Assembly: GCA_022315425.1 (NCBI GenBank)
Contig: JAIUPT010000034.1
Span: 682,001 to 746,000 of the forward strand
Source: Pseudevernia furfuracea
Taxonomy: Eukaryota > Ascomycota > Lecanoromycetes > Lecanorales > Parmeliaceae
DNA: 64,000 nt
Reading direction: 5' to 3'
The translations under genes were made by a program, and so were the position numbers. The notes under the pieces are model-generated. The model made no database searches and was not told the origin of the DNA. It saw nothing but the letters and a program-made list of their open reading frames with translations. Shown here piece by piece: positions 10,324 through 21,450 of the stretch. How positions within the stretch are numbered: position 1 is the stretch's first letter; the number at the start of each line of letters is the position of its first letter.

Positions 10324-12111
10324 ATGGGACGCCCAAATAACGGCAATGCGCGGCGAAAGTCCTCGACGAGTCACTACCAGACCTTCCCCACTCCTCCCCC
10401 CAAAAGCAAAGGCCAGCCGCCGTCAGATACGTCCAGGACTTCGTCCCACGATGGGCCTCATCATGCCCGGACGGGTTCCAAGTCTTCCAACCATGAAGAG
10501 TCGCCCCTTCCCATCAGGCAGCTCTTTGTCTTGGCGGTCATCTCCCTCTCCGAGCAGACCGCCCTCAACTCTATTGGGCCCTACCTACCACAGATGGTAG
10601 CTACATTCAAAGATGTCGGCCCCGGGCAGGTTGGGCTCTACGTTGGGCTCGTGGCCTCCTCCTTCGCCCTGGCACAATTCGCTACCAACTTCTTTTGGGG
10701 ATGGCTGTCGGATAGGATTGGAAGAAAGCCTGTGGTGCTGACAGGCACACTGCTCACCGCTGCATGCTTTGTCGCTTTTGGTTTCTGTAAAACACTATGG
10801 CAGGCAGTGATTGTACAGGTGCTCACGGGGCTCGTGAATGGGAACCAAGGCGTGGTGTCTACATGCCTGGGGGAGATCACAGACCGAAGCAATCAATCTC
10901 GGGCTTTCATATATTTGCCGGTCATATATGGCTTGGGCGGAATCACAGGGCCTGTTGTTGGGGGCCTGCTAATTTCGCAGAATGCACACTTCTCGAAGAA
11001 AGATCCCTATCCGTACATAAAGCCCAATTTGCTATCCGCGGCTGTCCTCATAGTCGACATGGTGATCACGATGATTTTCATGGAGGAGACCCTCGAAGAG
11101 GCCAGAGATCTGCCGCCACTGGGGAAGCGAGTGGGCAACCTCTTCAGCTGGGTCTGGCAATTCGCAAGCTCGAGCCGTCCCAGCTACCTACGGGTACCTA
11201 GTACCCACCACAAGCGATCTTTACATATCGACGGCGATGCTGCCAATGAAGAAGATGATGGAGAAGACTCGGACTCGGACTCCGCGTCCCAGACCTCGAT
11301 CCCGGATATGATACCACATCATACTACAGATCTCACACACTCTCAAGTTTTCAATAGAGATACCTTGCTTCTCATGTCCACATATCTCATCTTTCAGCTC
11401 TCCAACATATCATACAACTCGCTCTACCCTATCTTTGGCCAAGCAGCCCCGCCAAGAGGCCGAAAACTTTCCCCTGAAGAAATTGGGTTCTCGTTGGCTT
11501 TTGCGAGTGCCGCAACGATTGTGTTTCAGCTCGGCTTCTTTGGCAGGCTGCGAGAGAAGATGGGGAACAGGGTGACCTACAGAAGCTGCATGGCGGCCAT
11601 GGCTTTGGCATTCATACTGACACCGTGGGTCGGGTACAAGGACAGCAAAAATGGAGATGGAGGGATGTCTACCGGCAAGGCGTGGTTGTGGGTCGAGCTG
11701 GGATTCGTACTTTTGGTGAAGTCGCTGGCTGCCGTGGGCTGCTTGACGAGCTTTCTTCTGTTGGTAGGTGTCCCGCTTTCGTTCATCGACCAAGCTTACC
11801 CTTTGTCCAAGCTTACCAACTCCGCTCCCAACCACTCCGTTCTCGGCACGCTCAATGGCCTCGCCCAGACTCTGTCCGCAGCTGGCCGAGCTGTAGGTCC
11901 ATTTGTCGCTGGCGGTCTTTTCTCGCTTGGGACGCATGTAGAACCCAAGGGCGAAGCCATAGCTTTCGGCGTCTTCGGCGGCGTAGCCTTCGTCGGATTT
12001 CTGATGACCTTCGGAATACGTGGGGCAAACCTTGAGTCTGAGGGTTGGGATGAAGAGGAGGGTAGTGAGGAGGATGAGGAAGAAGACGACGAAGAGGATC
12101 ATGCGAGGTAG
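10324..12111 (+). CDS. Major facilitator superfamily transporter (ZIFL / YCR023C-like)
   Basis: Single-exon 595-residue transporter. The first 60 residues are a Ser/Pro-rich cytosolic tail. About twelve hydrophobic segments follow, split into two sixes by a charged loop (about 285-345) containing EEDDGEDSDSDSASQTS. MFS motif A is clear between helices 2 and 3 (GWLSDRIGRKPVV). The N-terminal half also has SEQTALNSIGPYLPQMVATF and GQVGLYVGLVASSFALAQF, typical of the fungal group related to yeast YCR023C and plant ZIF-like carriers. The C-terminal half shows LGTLNGLAQTLSAAGRAVGP, a conserved motif of this group. The last 25 residues are almost all Glu/Asp. Plasma or vacuolar membrane drug, organic acid or metal-chelate export is the family range; substrate unknown. 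Confidence 0.9.
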   Translation: MGRPNNGNARRKSSTSHYQTFPTPPPKSKGQPPSDTSRTSSHDGPHHARTGSKSSNHEESPLPIRQLFVLAVISLSEQTALNSIGPYLPQMVATFKDVGPGQVGLYVGLVASSFALAQFATNFFWGWLSDRIGRKPVVLTGTLLTAACFVAFGFCKTLWQAVIVQVLTGLVNGNQGVVSTCLGEITDRSNQSRAFIYLPVIYGLGGITGPVVGGLLISQNAHFSKKDPYPYIKPNLLSAAVLIVDMVITMIFMEETLEEARDLPPLGKRVGNLFSWVWQFASSSRPSYLRVPSTHHKRSLHIDGDAANEEDDGEDSDSDSASQTSIPDMIPHHTTDLTHSQVFNRDTLLLMSTYLIFQLSNISYNSLYPIFGQAAPPRGRKLSPEEIGFSLAFASAATIVFQLGFFGRLREKMGNRVTYRSCMAAMALAFILTPWVGYKDSKNGDGGMSTGKAWLWVELGFVLLVKSLAAVGCLTSFLLLVGVPLSFIDQAYPLSKLTNSAPNHSVLGTLNGLAQTLSAAGRAVGPFVAGGLFSLGTHVEPKGEAIAFGVFGGVAFVGFLMTFGIRGANLESEGWDEEEGSEEDEEEDDEEDHAR

Positions 12112-12681
12112 CAAAATTCTTGTAGTATGGGAATATGGCTTTAGACATAGACATGCGAGGACAAAAGGGAACACGATCATAGCGAAGGCGCTAGTGGCGT
12201 TTTGTTATGGGTTCGATATGCAGCAGGTGATGGAACAGCCAGTGAGTAAAGTGCTTCCATTAGCTGGCCAAAACACCGAAGTATTACGACATTAAAGGGC
12301 TATGATTTGTACATATGAAGTTCTTGGGCGCCATATACAGCTGAGCTTAAAGTATCTAGTGGTCGATGGTCCGGACGATGGTGGATGCTGTGAATGTGAT
12401 GAGCTTAGAGACTGTCACTGTTATGGTCAAGGACCATCACGAATATTCCCATGTATAGGGAAAATGCCTTGGAGAAGACTTGTCGCAAAGATCCTATTCC
12501 ATATCACTATGTCAAAGATGGCGGTTCATTGAGTCGCGAACTAAAGAAAGGTCAGCATCCGGCCCTGAGATCTTGATTTCGATGCCTTGTGTTGCCACGC
12601 GCCATAAACACAACCATTGGTGCACTCGACAACCCTCGAACCTCCCACACGTCCAGACCACATGTTTCTCCACAGGTCAAA
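12112..12681. other. intergenic, no supported gene
   Basis: 570 nt between the MFS gene and the type II protein. It contains overlapping short frames but no motif. An in-frame extension of the next gene upstream (to about 12589) has no ATG. Confidence 0.4.
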
Positions 12682-14464
12682 ATGATTTATCTACCACCGT
12701 TACGACGCTTTCTTTTACCAGCCATTGTCTTCGTGACCCTTGTCATTTCCTACCGGGCATTGCCCATTCCAACCTCATTGCCATCACTCGTCCTCCATCC
12801 CACGCCTGCCACTCCTCAAGGCATCCATGTACCCTTCTCAGGTCTGCAAAATGCTCTACCCATCGCCAACGCCTCATACAATCATCTCTCGCCACCCAAT
12901 CAGTACTACTACAACTACGACAAAAGCGGGAAGACGTTTGGAGATACGGGCAATTCTGCACTAAGGCGACCGGAGCTCGATCCCAATCTCGAACACCTCT
13001 TCAAATGTCCCATTGAGGCCAATAGATACACAGGCCACGTACGTTTACCTGGTATCGTCCAGAACATTTCGCAGATCCCACCAGGCTCGCTGAGGCCAGA
13101 ATCCAGAGTGTTCTGGAATCCAACCGTAATTGCGCTGCCATACTGGTCCGAGAACCAGTATTTGATCGTCAGCAGGATCGTCACGGATGGTAATCACCAA
13201 GAGAACATCTTGTGCGAAGCCAATGTCTGCTACATTGGATCCGGCGAGGATGCGAGGCCAGGGGAGAAGCAATGTACTGAGGACGATCTTCGGCATGTCG
13301 GTCCTGGTGGTGGGATGAGATGTGCTGCATCTCCTGTGACTCTCAGCGTGCCACCAACGCCGGCGGAAAGATGTGAAGGGAAGTTTATGCCCTACGTTGA
13401 CATCCCAGGTTTTCACGATCCTCGCATCTTCTGGAGTGGCAAGGGGGAGCCCTTGATGATGGTCAACACTCAGTATGCTTCCCTCCCAGCTATTTAAACC
13501 GATTCTGATGTGCTTCAGATCCCGCTACGCTTGCTTCGGCCTCTGGATCATAGACCTTCGCACTCTGCACTCGCCTCTCCAAAAGCTTCTCACCTCTTCT
13601 CCCATCAGGCCTTCCCTTGGTCCTCTGAAGTCCTATCCGACTCTCACAGAGCTGACCCGCAACCCCGCCGATACGCGTTCACAGATCGAAAAGAACTGGT
13701 TCCTCTTCTTCCCTTCCAGTGGCGAGTCCTACATCCACTACGATCTCTCCAACCCTCATGGCGGACCCAGAGGCCGCACCTTTGCCAAACTCCTCGGAAA
13801 TGGCTTAACCACGACCAACCTAACGGATACACTCGAGCAGCCTTGTCTGCGTGATCTCACCGATGCCGAGGAACCAGATAAGATGAAGAGAGGAGGCACT
13901 TGGCATCAAGCAACCAACTCCCTCCGTCTCATCCTCTGCAATCGCTTTGACTATGACTGCAAATCCAAGCCAGAAAATACCGTCTTCTTCGCCATTATTC
14001 ACCGCAAATTTCCAAATTGGCTTAAGCTTCCATTGCGTTATGAGCGCTATTTTATGGTGTGGTCTGCTACGCCGCCATTTGAGATCCTAGGTATCAGTGA
14101 GCACCCTGTGTTGATGGGTAATGAGACGGCTTCAGGCTGGTCTGCGAGTGAGAACTGGGATGACAATCCTGCCAACGCCAAGATTGTTGCAATGACGAAG
14201 AGAACAGCTGCCAACGCGACGGAGCCATACGGTGGCAAAAACTACTGGGCCTACTTCACGTACACGGTCAGTATTTCTTATGCTTGGGGCAGGCAGCTGG
14301 GGGCAGCGAAAGATGGGGGAGATGAGGCGCAGGATATGCACGTGGGGTATCTGGACGACGAGGTTCTGTTAGCGATTGGTGTTGATGATAAAGGGCAGGC
14401 TTTCTCGCGCATGAAGGCGGGGAGTTTGGTCCAGTGTTTGAGGGCTTGCCCCGGAAGGAAGTAG
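12682..14464 (+). CDS. Type II secretory-pathway protein, glycosyltransferase/beta-propeller-like, function unknown
   Basis: Two exons, 12682..13472 and 13519..14464 (46-nt intron, GTATGC...CTTCAG, splitting a Gln codon), encode 578 residues. A short basic N-terminus is followed by one hydrophobic segment (about 9-25, FLLPAIVFVTLVISYRA) and a Pro-rich stem, the layout of Golgi or ER type II enzymes. Conserved-looking blocks are RVFWNPTVIALPYWSENQYL, IVTDGNHQENILCEANVCY, IPGFHDPRIFWSGKGEPLMM, KNWFLFFPSSGESYIHYDLS and a C-terminal HVGYLDDEVLLAIGVDD. The HDPRIF and LMMVNTQS stretch recalls the DPR region of GH130 and fungal beta-mannosyltransferase propellers, but the match is weak. Many Asn-x-Ser/Thr sites fit passage through the ER. 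I do not assign an activity. Confidence 0.72.
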
Positions 14465-14905
14465 GATGGACCGGAAGAGTTCACATAGGAGAGGTCCATT
14501 GGACCAGATGTCTAGCCTCGATTTGTGAATGTAAGAATTCAGCAGCCTTGTTTGCCTGGAGATGCAAGGGAATGAAGCAGATAGACGGGGGGGAAATGGT
14601 ATATCTAGATAGGTTTTCCAAGCCTCAACCATGGGAAGACTGACAAATTCCTTCGCCGTGAAGAGTGTGAAGAACACTAGCTTAGTCTCTTGGGAGGTTC
14701 CATTTTGGACAGCTTTGGAGAATGTTTTGAAGGGTATTGTGGGATTTCATTCAGGTGTCTATCGAAGAGAACTTGCAAACTCCGTCTATCTACGTCTGGT
14801 TTAGGCGATCTATCAGTAACAAAGGCGCAAAAAATCGAGGCATGATTCCATATCCCCACATGCACCTTCTTGCACGAATCCTGGATCTTTCCTATATCCG
14901 CCACT
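14465..14905. other. convergent intergenic region
   Basis: 441 nt between two converging genes. The short open frames on both strands carry nothing recognisable. Confidence 0.4.
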
Positions 14906-16152
14906 CTATCGAGCAAAATTGGCAGGTGGCTGGGTTGCTGGACCTTGAGCGGTCACATATGCCTGTGCATGATGGTAAGCTCTATCCTTTGGATGGGCGG
15001 AGCTTCAGGCTTCCGCGGATCGACTTACCCTCGTCATACCCCCATCAACCACGAAGTCGGTCCCGTTCACAAAACTACTCTCATCGCTAGCCAGGAATAG
15101 AACGGCTTGAGCTTGCTCGATGGCTTCGCCGAAGCGGCCTGATGGGAAGTGAATCTCGCGACGGTGGCGCTTCGCTGCATCGTCACCGAGCCAATTTTGA
15201 AGGAGCGCGGTGCTGAAGATCAGTATCACAATCTTCAATAGGGAGCTGGTCGAAGGGCTTACTTCAATGGGGCAGGGCAAAGCGCATTGAATCGAAACCC
15301 TTCCTTCGCATGCACAATCGCCAACTCCCTCGTCATGGCCAGCACAGCGCCTTTGCTCGCTGTGTACGCCAGCTGCGGCGTCGCGCTTCCCACCAACGCA
15401 ACTACACTGGCTGTGTTGATGATACTACCAACCTTCTTCTCATGCCTTCGCATACTTAGCACAGCGTGCTTACTGCCAAACCACACCCCTTTAACATTGA
15501 TGTTGTGAGTCAAATCCCAGATCTTTTCCGGGGTATCAATAGCGTCAGCGTCATCGCCGTGCATGATGCCAGCGTTGTTGAACATGACGTCAACGCCACC
15601 CCAAGAGTCGAGATATTTGACCGTGGCTTCAACGTTGGACTCTTTGGACACATCGCATTTGATGGTTTCGAGTCGGGGCGCGTCCGGGAGGATGGAGTGG
15701 ACTTTTGATAGCGCGGTGGCGAGGGCGGGTTCGGAGATATCCGCCATTAGGACGGCGGCGCCTTCGCGGGCGAAGAGAATGGTTGTTTCGAGGCCGATAC
15801 CGCTAGAAATGAAATACAAGCGTCAACATCAAGCATTTCAAAGGCAGATATATCCGGGGATGGGCAAGAAAAACAGCATGGGAAAGGCAAAAGTAGGGTA
15901 AGCACAGAAAGCGCAGGAAAGAATAGTAGTGAGCGCGGAGCCCGGACTGAAGACGGTATGCTCGGAGGGCCTTTGCGACAATGACATAGATGCAGATGAA
16001 AGATTTGCGGTACAGACTAGGGAATAGCATGAGTGCTCAAGTAGAGAAGGTAAAGCTGTGTGATGAAGGGAGACTGATTAGACGCACCCAGCAGCACCAG
16101 TAATAATGGCATTTTTGCCTTGCAGACGTTCACCTCTCTTGATGCTGGGCAT
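14906..16152 (-). CDS. Short-chain dehydrogenase/reductase (classical SDR)
   Basis: NAD(P)-dependent oxidoreductase of the classical SDR type. Four exons, 16152..16088, 15802..15263, 15212..15029 and 14962..14906, give 281 residues. The cofactor motif TGAAGGIGLE is built across intron 1. Further features are NNAG (VMFNNAGIMHG), the catalytic Ser in NTASVVALVGS, and YTASK with active Tyr and Lys. The C-terminal block ASDESSFVNGTDFVVDGGMTR is followed, after an intron with the perfect donor GTAAGT, by AYVTAQGPATQPPANFAR and a stop. Intron 1 is long for this window (285 nt). Without the last intron the frame would end 8 codons on, but AYVT after GGMT is conserved in fungal relatives, so the four-exon model is preferred. 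Substrate unknown. Confidence 0.88.
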
Positions 16153-17408
16153 ATCGTTGGAGCTGAAGAGGTTTGATAGACTCTAAGGTGAATAGATTGA
16201 CGAGAAAGAGTTAATAATCTCAAGTAGGTACTTTGTAAGAAGTCAATCAAGATTATTCATCATATCTTACCTTAAAGTACTTTACTCAACTTCTATAACA
16301 TGCCTTACTTTATCCCTACTAGCCCTCCCCTTAGAGTATGCAACGTGGCCGCTACCGCAGTCTACTTTTCGTCGATTATCAAGGGCAAACTGTTGGAATT
16401 TGCACTACTCAGCCCTATCGCTTACGAGTATGTACTCGTATAGTACTGTAAGAGATTTTCACGTAGCAGCAAACTATCAACACAAACTGAAAATTGGCTT
16501 ACCTCCCAAAGATAAGCGATAAGCACTAGACTATTAGACACCGTCGCGGGAGCTATTACCCCGCAAAACTCGGTACCGATTGAGCCATCTTCATAGGGCT
16601 GCACGCGCGATAGCCGCACACCGCGTCTACTTTATCATCAGATCTTAAGTTGGTAACCTTTTAAGTCCTGTATCTTTCCCTTCTTCAATCTTCCATACGT
16701 GACATCAAATCTCGACCATCCTGAAGATCTCGTACTAGTAGGATACATTTTGGGTAAGCCATCTACGGGATATTTGTTGCCGTCTCTGCCTTAGCATCTA
16801 CGCCATCACCAATCTCAAACTTGCCCAGCCTGTGTATATCGGGCATCTGCTGATCTGGTAACGTCGTTGAAATTTTCCTATCCAAACCCAGTCATTTTAA
16901 AGTTCAAGTTTCGATGAGACAGCCATCAAATCATGGGCCAGCGAACTTTGGTGGCGCAGGAATCGTCAATCGAATCCCGCTACTGCATTAAACGAGTGGA
17001 GTCTTACCCTGCGCAATTGATCTCAACGTGAGATCCGAGGAGCCCACATCTGCGCACTGTCGCAGGGCTTGCTAAGGAAACTTGGACGGAAGCCTGAAGT
17101 GGGCCAGACGAAGCGAAGATCTGTGGCGGAAGCTTAGATAAAGACCATTTATATAGCTCATATCGCCTCAATGTAATCCTCGCAATCCTCGGAACTGGAT
17201 TTTGACTACTCCATCCTTTTTGGTTTTAGAACACCATGTCTACTAACCCTTTGAACTCATAAAGCAATTGACCACCTTCTTTTCCCCTACGTGAAAGCAA
17301 ACGCTGCTGGGTTGCTAAGCAGCAGGCTAGTGAAACGCTCTATTAATGCCCCATCAGCGCGCGCAATCGCAGTAACTGGCATTGAAAGCGCTCCGGAGAC
17401 CTGCGACG
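16153..17408. other. intergenic, no supported gene
   Basis: 1.25 kb with stops in all frames. I checked for tRNA-like B boxes (a 'tcgaatcccgc' near 16980) but found no cloverleaf. Nothing recognised. Confidence 0.45.
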
Positions 17409-19316
17409 ATGGTACTTATTGACAGCTATCGCTTTGGGACCCTGACCCTTAATGTCTATATATCGCTGAACCTCTGGGTGGCAGTTTCTGCTTGGACAGA
17501 CTCTGTTCAAGGTCCTAGCACTGTCACTGCCCTGGTTTTCCCAAGTAGTGAATCGGCCAATGCCTCGGTCTTTGCTTCACAGAGAGCCACCTCGCTCGAT
17601 TCCACCAGCAGCCTAGCTTTAACGACTTCAGATGTGATAACAGCCTCGACTTTGGTCACGTTGCCCACGCCATCATCACCATCTGGGCCTGCTAATGCTA
17701 TTGCTGCCGTCTCGAACAATTCGACCACGACCCCACTTGTCTTTGCAACATCGCCTGTTCTGAGTAGCATTGAGAGCTCACTTTCCACGTCAGCCTCGTC
17801 GACCTCCCAGGACCCCTCATCCTCAGCGAATGAGTCTAGTATAGCTACCTTTGTACCCGGCGCACCGCCCAGCAATGCTCATATGGCTAAACTTGCTGAA
17901 ATAATCGTTCCTTCAGTGGCAGGCGGAGTGGGCATGGGAGTGGCACTACGGCACTTCCTCGGAAAACTGGCGGAGATGCAACCCGGCGAGAGTGCTGCCA
18001 GCGTGGCGCGTGCCCTTAAAATGGCTCGAAAGACCGAACTGTTGGAGAAGCTTTCAGCGAAACAACGAGACTGGGTTCTCCAGGACGTGAGGAGGATTCT
18101 GATGGAAGAGGCAAGAAACCCTGGTATATTGACGACAGACCAGGTGGACAGCATCCGCGCCCTTGAAAACAGTGGGGAAAGTATCTGGAGTGGCGAGGTT
18201 AGTCGAATTGCTGCGTTCGGAAATGAGAAGTCTGTTGATCAGGCATAGGAAATTCCTTCTTTACCGCAACCCTGTGTTGGGTATCCCTTTTGCATAGACT
18301 GGCCAGGCTCGCCTCCTGGATCAGCACCGCCATTGGCACCTGATCCACCGTCAGATCCGAGTCCGCCATCAGGACCGAATCCGCCATCAGGACCGAATCC
18401 GCCATCAGATCCGAGTCCGCCATCAGATCCGAGTCCGCCATTAGGACCGAGTCCACCATTAGGACCGAATCCGCCGTCGACACCGAATTCACCTTCAGAT
18501 CCGAAATCACCCTCCGATCCAACGTCTTCGGATCCAAAACCACCGTCCGGTCCGGACACGCCTCCTGGACCAGATCCGCCGCCAGAATCTGAACCCTATC
18601 CTCCAGCGACTGAGGAATCGATCAGACTAGCTAACGAATTACCACCGCTCCCAGAAGCGTTACATCTTCATGGTCGATTTGAACCTCTGGACCTTGTCCG
18701 CCTGGTCCCCGAGACATATCGAACGTTACCGCTTGACGCCAAGATATTCTATGTAACCAAATACGGCGAGGACGTTTGGAGTCAAAGACTTCGATACTTT
18801 AAGGGCGCCGAGACGGCGGCTGTAGATCTTCAGAACAAGCCATTGAATGATTGGAACTTCGATAAGAACGGTGATCTGGTCGACTATCGAGGGGAGACGA
18901 TACGGGATATACAAAAGGGGAATCTTCCAGAGGGGATGGATCGGAACAAAATCCTGACAGACTTGAATAGCATGAGAGGGGAAATTAGCGAGCTCCAAGA
19001 TATGGAAGACGTGATACGAGAACAAGTTTCAAACGAAAACCCGCCCCCTGAGCCACCGCAGCCTACACCTTCACCACCGGAGCCTACGCCTTCACCCCCG
19101 GAGCCTTCGCCTCCACCTCCGGAGGCCACACCTTCACCTCCGGAGCCCACGCCTTCACCTCCGGAGCCTACGCCTTCACCCCCGGTGGAAAATGGGCATG
19201 GGCATGAGCATGATCATGACCACGGGCGTGAGCATCGCCCTAAACATCATCATGACCCTGGGGTAAAGGGATTCAACTGTGTGTGGTTTTGGAATTGGGG
19301 CAAGTGCCATGGTTGA
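17409..19316 (+). CDS. Secreted or membrane Pro-rich / His-rich repeat protein
   Basis: Two exons, 17409..18197 and 18249..19316, encode 618 residues. The 51-nt intron (GTTAGT...GCATAG) is a multiple of three and holds the only in-frame stop (TAG 18246-18248); the frame on both sides is otherwise continuous. Layout: hydrophobic N-terminus (about 9-28, likely signal peptide); Ser/Thr-rich segment to about 155; a small-residue hydrophobic stretch (IIVPSVAGGVGMGVAL) and a charged helical part; then about 85 residues of PPSGPN/PPSDPS hexad repeats. A globular centre follows (YRTLPLDAKIFYVTKYGEDVW), then SPPEPT octad repeats and a His-rich run (GHGHEHDHDHGREHRPKHHH). The tail is FNCVWFWNWGKCHG. 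I know no family. Cell-wall or surface protein with metal-binding potential is inference only. Confidence 0.72.
18340..18590 (+). repeat. coding tandem repeat, 18-nt units (Pro-rich hexads)
   Basis: About a dozen imperfect 18-nt units of the type 'ccgccatcaggaccgaat' or 'ccgccatcagatccgagt', encoding PPSGPN/PPSDPS. Third-position and single-residue variants show the array is old enough to have diverged, but neighbouring units are near-identical, pointing to recent unit turnover. Confidence 0.85.
19045..19190 (+). repeat. coding tandem repeat, about 24-nt units (SPPEPTP)
   Basis: Five to six imperfect units resembling 'cctacgccttcacctccggag' encode SPPEPTP-type repeats just before the His-rich tail of the same gene. 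Confidence 0.8.
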
Positions 19317-21450
19317 GGCTTGGCAGCAATGAGAGATATGGTGTTTGTATTTAGGAGAAAAGCTTTTGAGATTGAAAACCCACTATTCTTATGAAATGAT
19401 GCCGTCTGTTCGTGCCAACGTCTTAAGCCATCTTCAATTCAGTCCGGCCATCACTTTAGACTTTCGGAAAATGGAGAGCACTTCGCTTTTTGAGCGGCAT
19501 CGTATTCTCCAGGATCTCGACCTACGGAATGATCGTATTGGATTGAGCGTCGTTCCTCTTCAGTGGCGCAATGGTGTGTGATGGTATCACTCCAACCTCG
19601 GTATAGTTGTTGCAATTGCAGAACCCACAGGCCTGCAAAGGCACAAGAAGATTGAGCCCTTTCCCTTAATCGTCTGCCATATCCCGGCCCTTCTCCCCAG
19701 ACTGATCTGCCAAAATGGCATGCTCGTCACCATTCGAGGCACACACATACGCTTCCGGCTTCCTTCCCCAAGTTTTCAGCGATCTTCGCCAAGCAGCTAC
19801 TGGGATGGCGTCGCCTGGCCAGCCAGTCGCACCGTTTGGAATGCAAAGGCGGTATACACTTTGAATGGTAGAGACCGTGATGGAGGAGTCGGTATAAGTC
19901 ACGGACCAACACGGTGTGTGGTGTTCTACATCTCAAGGAGCCTGGAACCCTCCTCGCTAACAGCGACTAATGGCAGCGCCGCCTCAGCTCACGTGGGTTG
20001 ACGAATAGAGGCTGCTGTTGAGGGCGATGTGAATCACCTCGTAGCAGAGGCTCCGATCAAATCCAAGGAAAACTCCAACCGTCGGGGCTGTGTCGTGAAG
20101 GGGGAGAGATGCAGGTAAAGACCGGGTATGGTATGTGATCCATAAAGTTTCCCGAGGCTCAGTGAAAATCACAGACTTTCTGAAAGAAAGATCTCACCCC
20201 TCCATGGCGCACGCACCCCAGAGACACTGGTTTTGGCCAACTACACATGGATTCCCACCCAAAGTGCCGAGTTTGAAGCTGAGTATAACTGTATACCCGG
20301 CAATTCTACAGCAGTGCTTCAGCAGTAGGTCTGATCCGTCGCCCTCCCTTCCGAAAGATTCCCTATCACCCTATCTGCTGGCCCCGTTGCTTCCCCCATA
20401 ATGCAGCCTCCGAACCTGTGATTTGACTATCAAGCAGCGCTCTGCTGTTTTTGCCTGTCTTCGGTGTATATGGCGCCTTTGCTGGAGCATACAATTTTAT
20501 GCTGTGTGTGCCTGCCCCCCTGGCAGAGTCATTGCCAGATGACGTTTGCCAGCTCTGCGTCTCCTAGCCTGGGACCGTGGCCACGGGAACATACATAGCC
20601 GGGGTGGATCTTGAATGTTGGGAACTTGAGTGAGATGTATGTCGAAAAGGGCCGTCGGTCGGATTGAAGTATTACGGCGGGGCCGTCGTTTCGGTGACGA
20701 TGAGCTGGGCGCCGAGAACCAACACCACAAGGAACACTGGAAACCACAAGAAGGCTCCATGCGCCATGCACCATACCGGGGAAAGTGGGCTGTTATTGAA
20801 AAGGGGCTGGTTCTTTTTGAAATCCCTAGACGAGATGGGAAGCAAGAACACGGTATGACATTGGCCAAGATCTCGCGGAAGAGCGCAACAACACGACAAG
20901 CGTCGTAAGCGCAGATGGGAGTCCCTTGAGGCCAGAGCAAGACACGGGATATGAAAACGACCACTTTCGAATCAAAGGTAGGACCCGAAACCGAAAACCA
21001 TAGTGTTCTGATACCACGCATACAGGATAGCAGGGGCCGGGAGCCATGTCTTTAATTGCTAATAGACTTGCCCGTACTTACTGTGAAGCACGCAAGACTT
21101 GAATGATCTCGAAACAGGCTAGCATGGGGAACCCCCCGAGCCACGCTGATCTTGTAAACAGCACTTGGCGACACGGTGTGAGATGCGGGAATCGATTCGA
21201 ACGGATTCAGCAGCAAAAGCGGACATGATTTCCCGTACTGCCAATCGCCCGAAAAAATGCGCATCGATGACCGTGACTGCAGCCTTGGTAGGTATTGGAA
21301 TATTGATGACGGCTTCTTGTTATTCTATGGAGGTTGTGGGCTACTTGTACATAGTACATGCCAAGCATAATAGGGCTGAGGGCTGAATTCCCACAGTACT
21401 TACCTCAGGCGTATCTCTCTCTTTACAATGGACTATCATATTTCCTATAT
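19317..21450. other. 2.1 kb without a supported gene
   Basis: Several open frames of 60-175 codons occur on both strands. On the minus strand, 20672-20899 encodes a hydrophobic run (AFLWFPVFLVVLVLGAQLIV), and nearby frames are hydrophobic too. However, no set of splice sites joins them into a family I recognise, and the longest frame (about 20497-21021) has no motif. It may be a decayed membrane-protein gene or chance. Confidence 0.35.

Noticed and set aside
11410..12180. 256-codon minus-strand frame over the MFS gene
   Set aside because: Shadow of the GC-rich coding strand of the transporter.
16970..17000. tRNA-like T-loop (tcgaatccc)
   Set aside because: No acceptor-stem or anticodon arm pairing could be drawn around it.
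20497..21021. Long minus-strand frame and overlapping hydrophobic frames, possibly an RTA1-like membrane protein
   Set aside because: No frame keeps a recognisable RTA1 motif and no splice combination links the hydrophobic pieces; the resemblance was to single short patches only.
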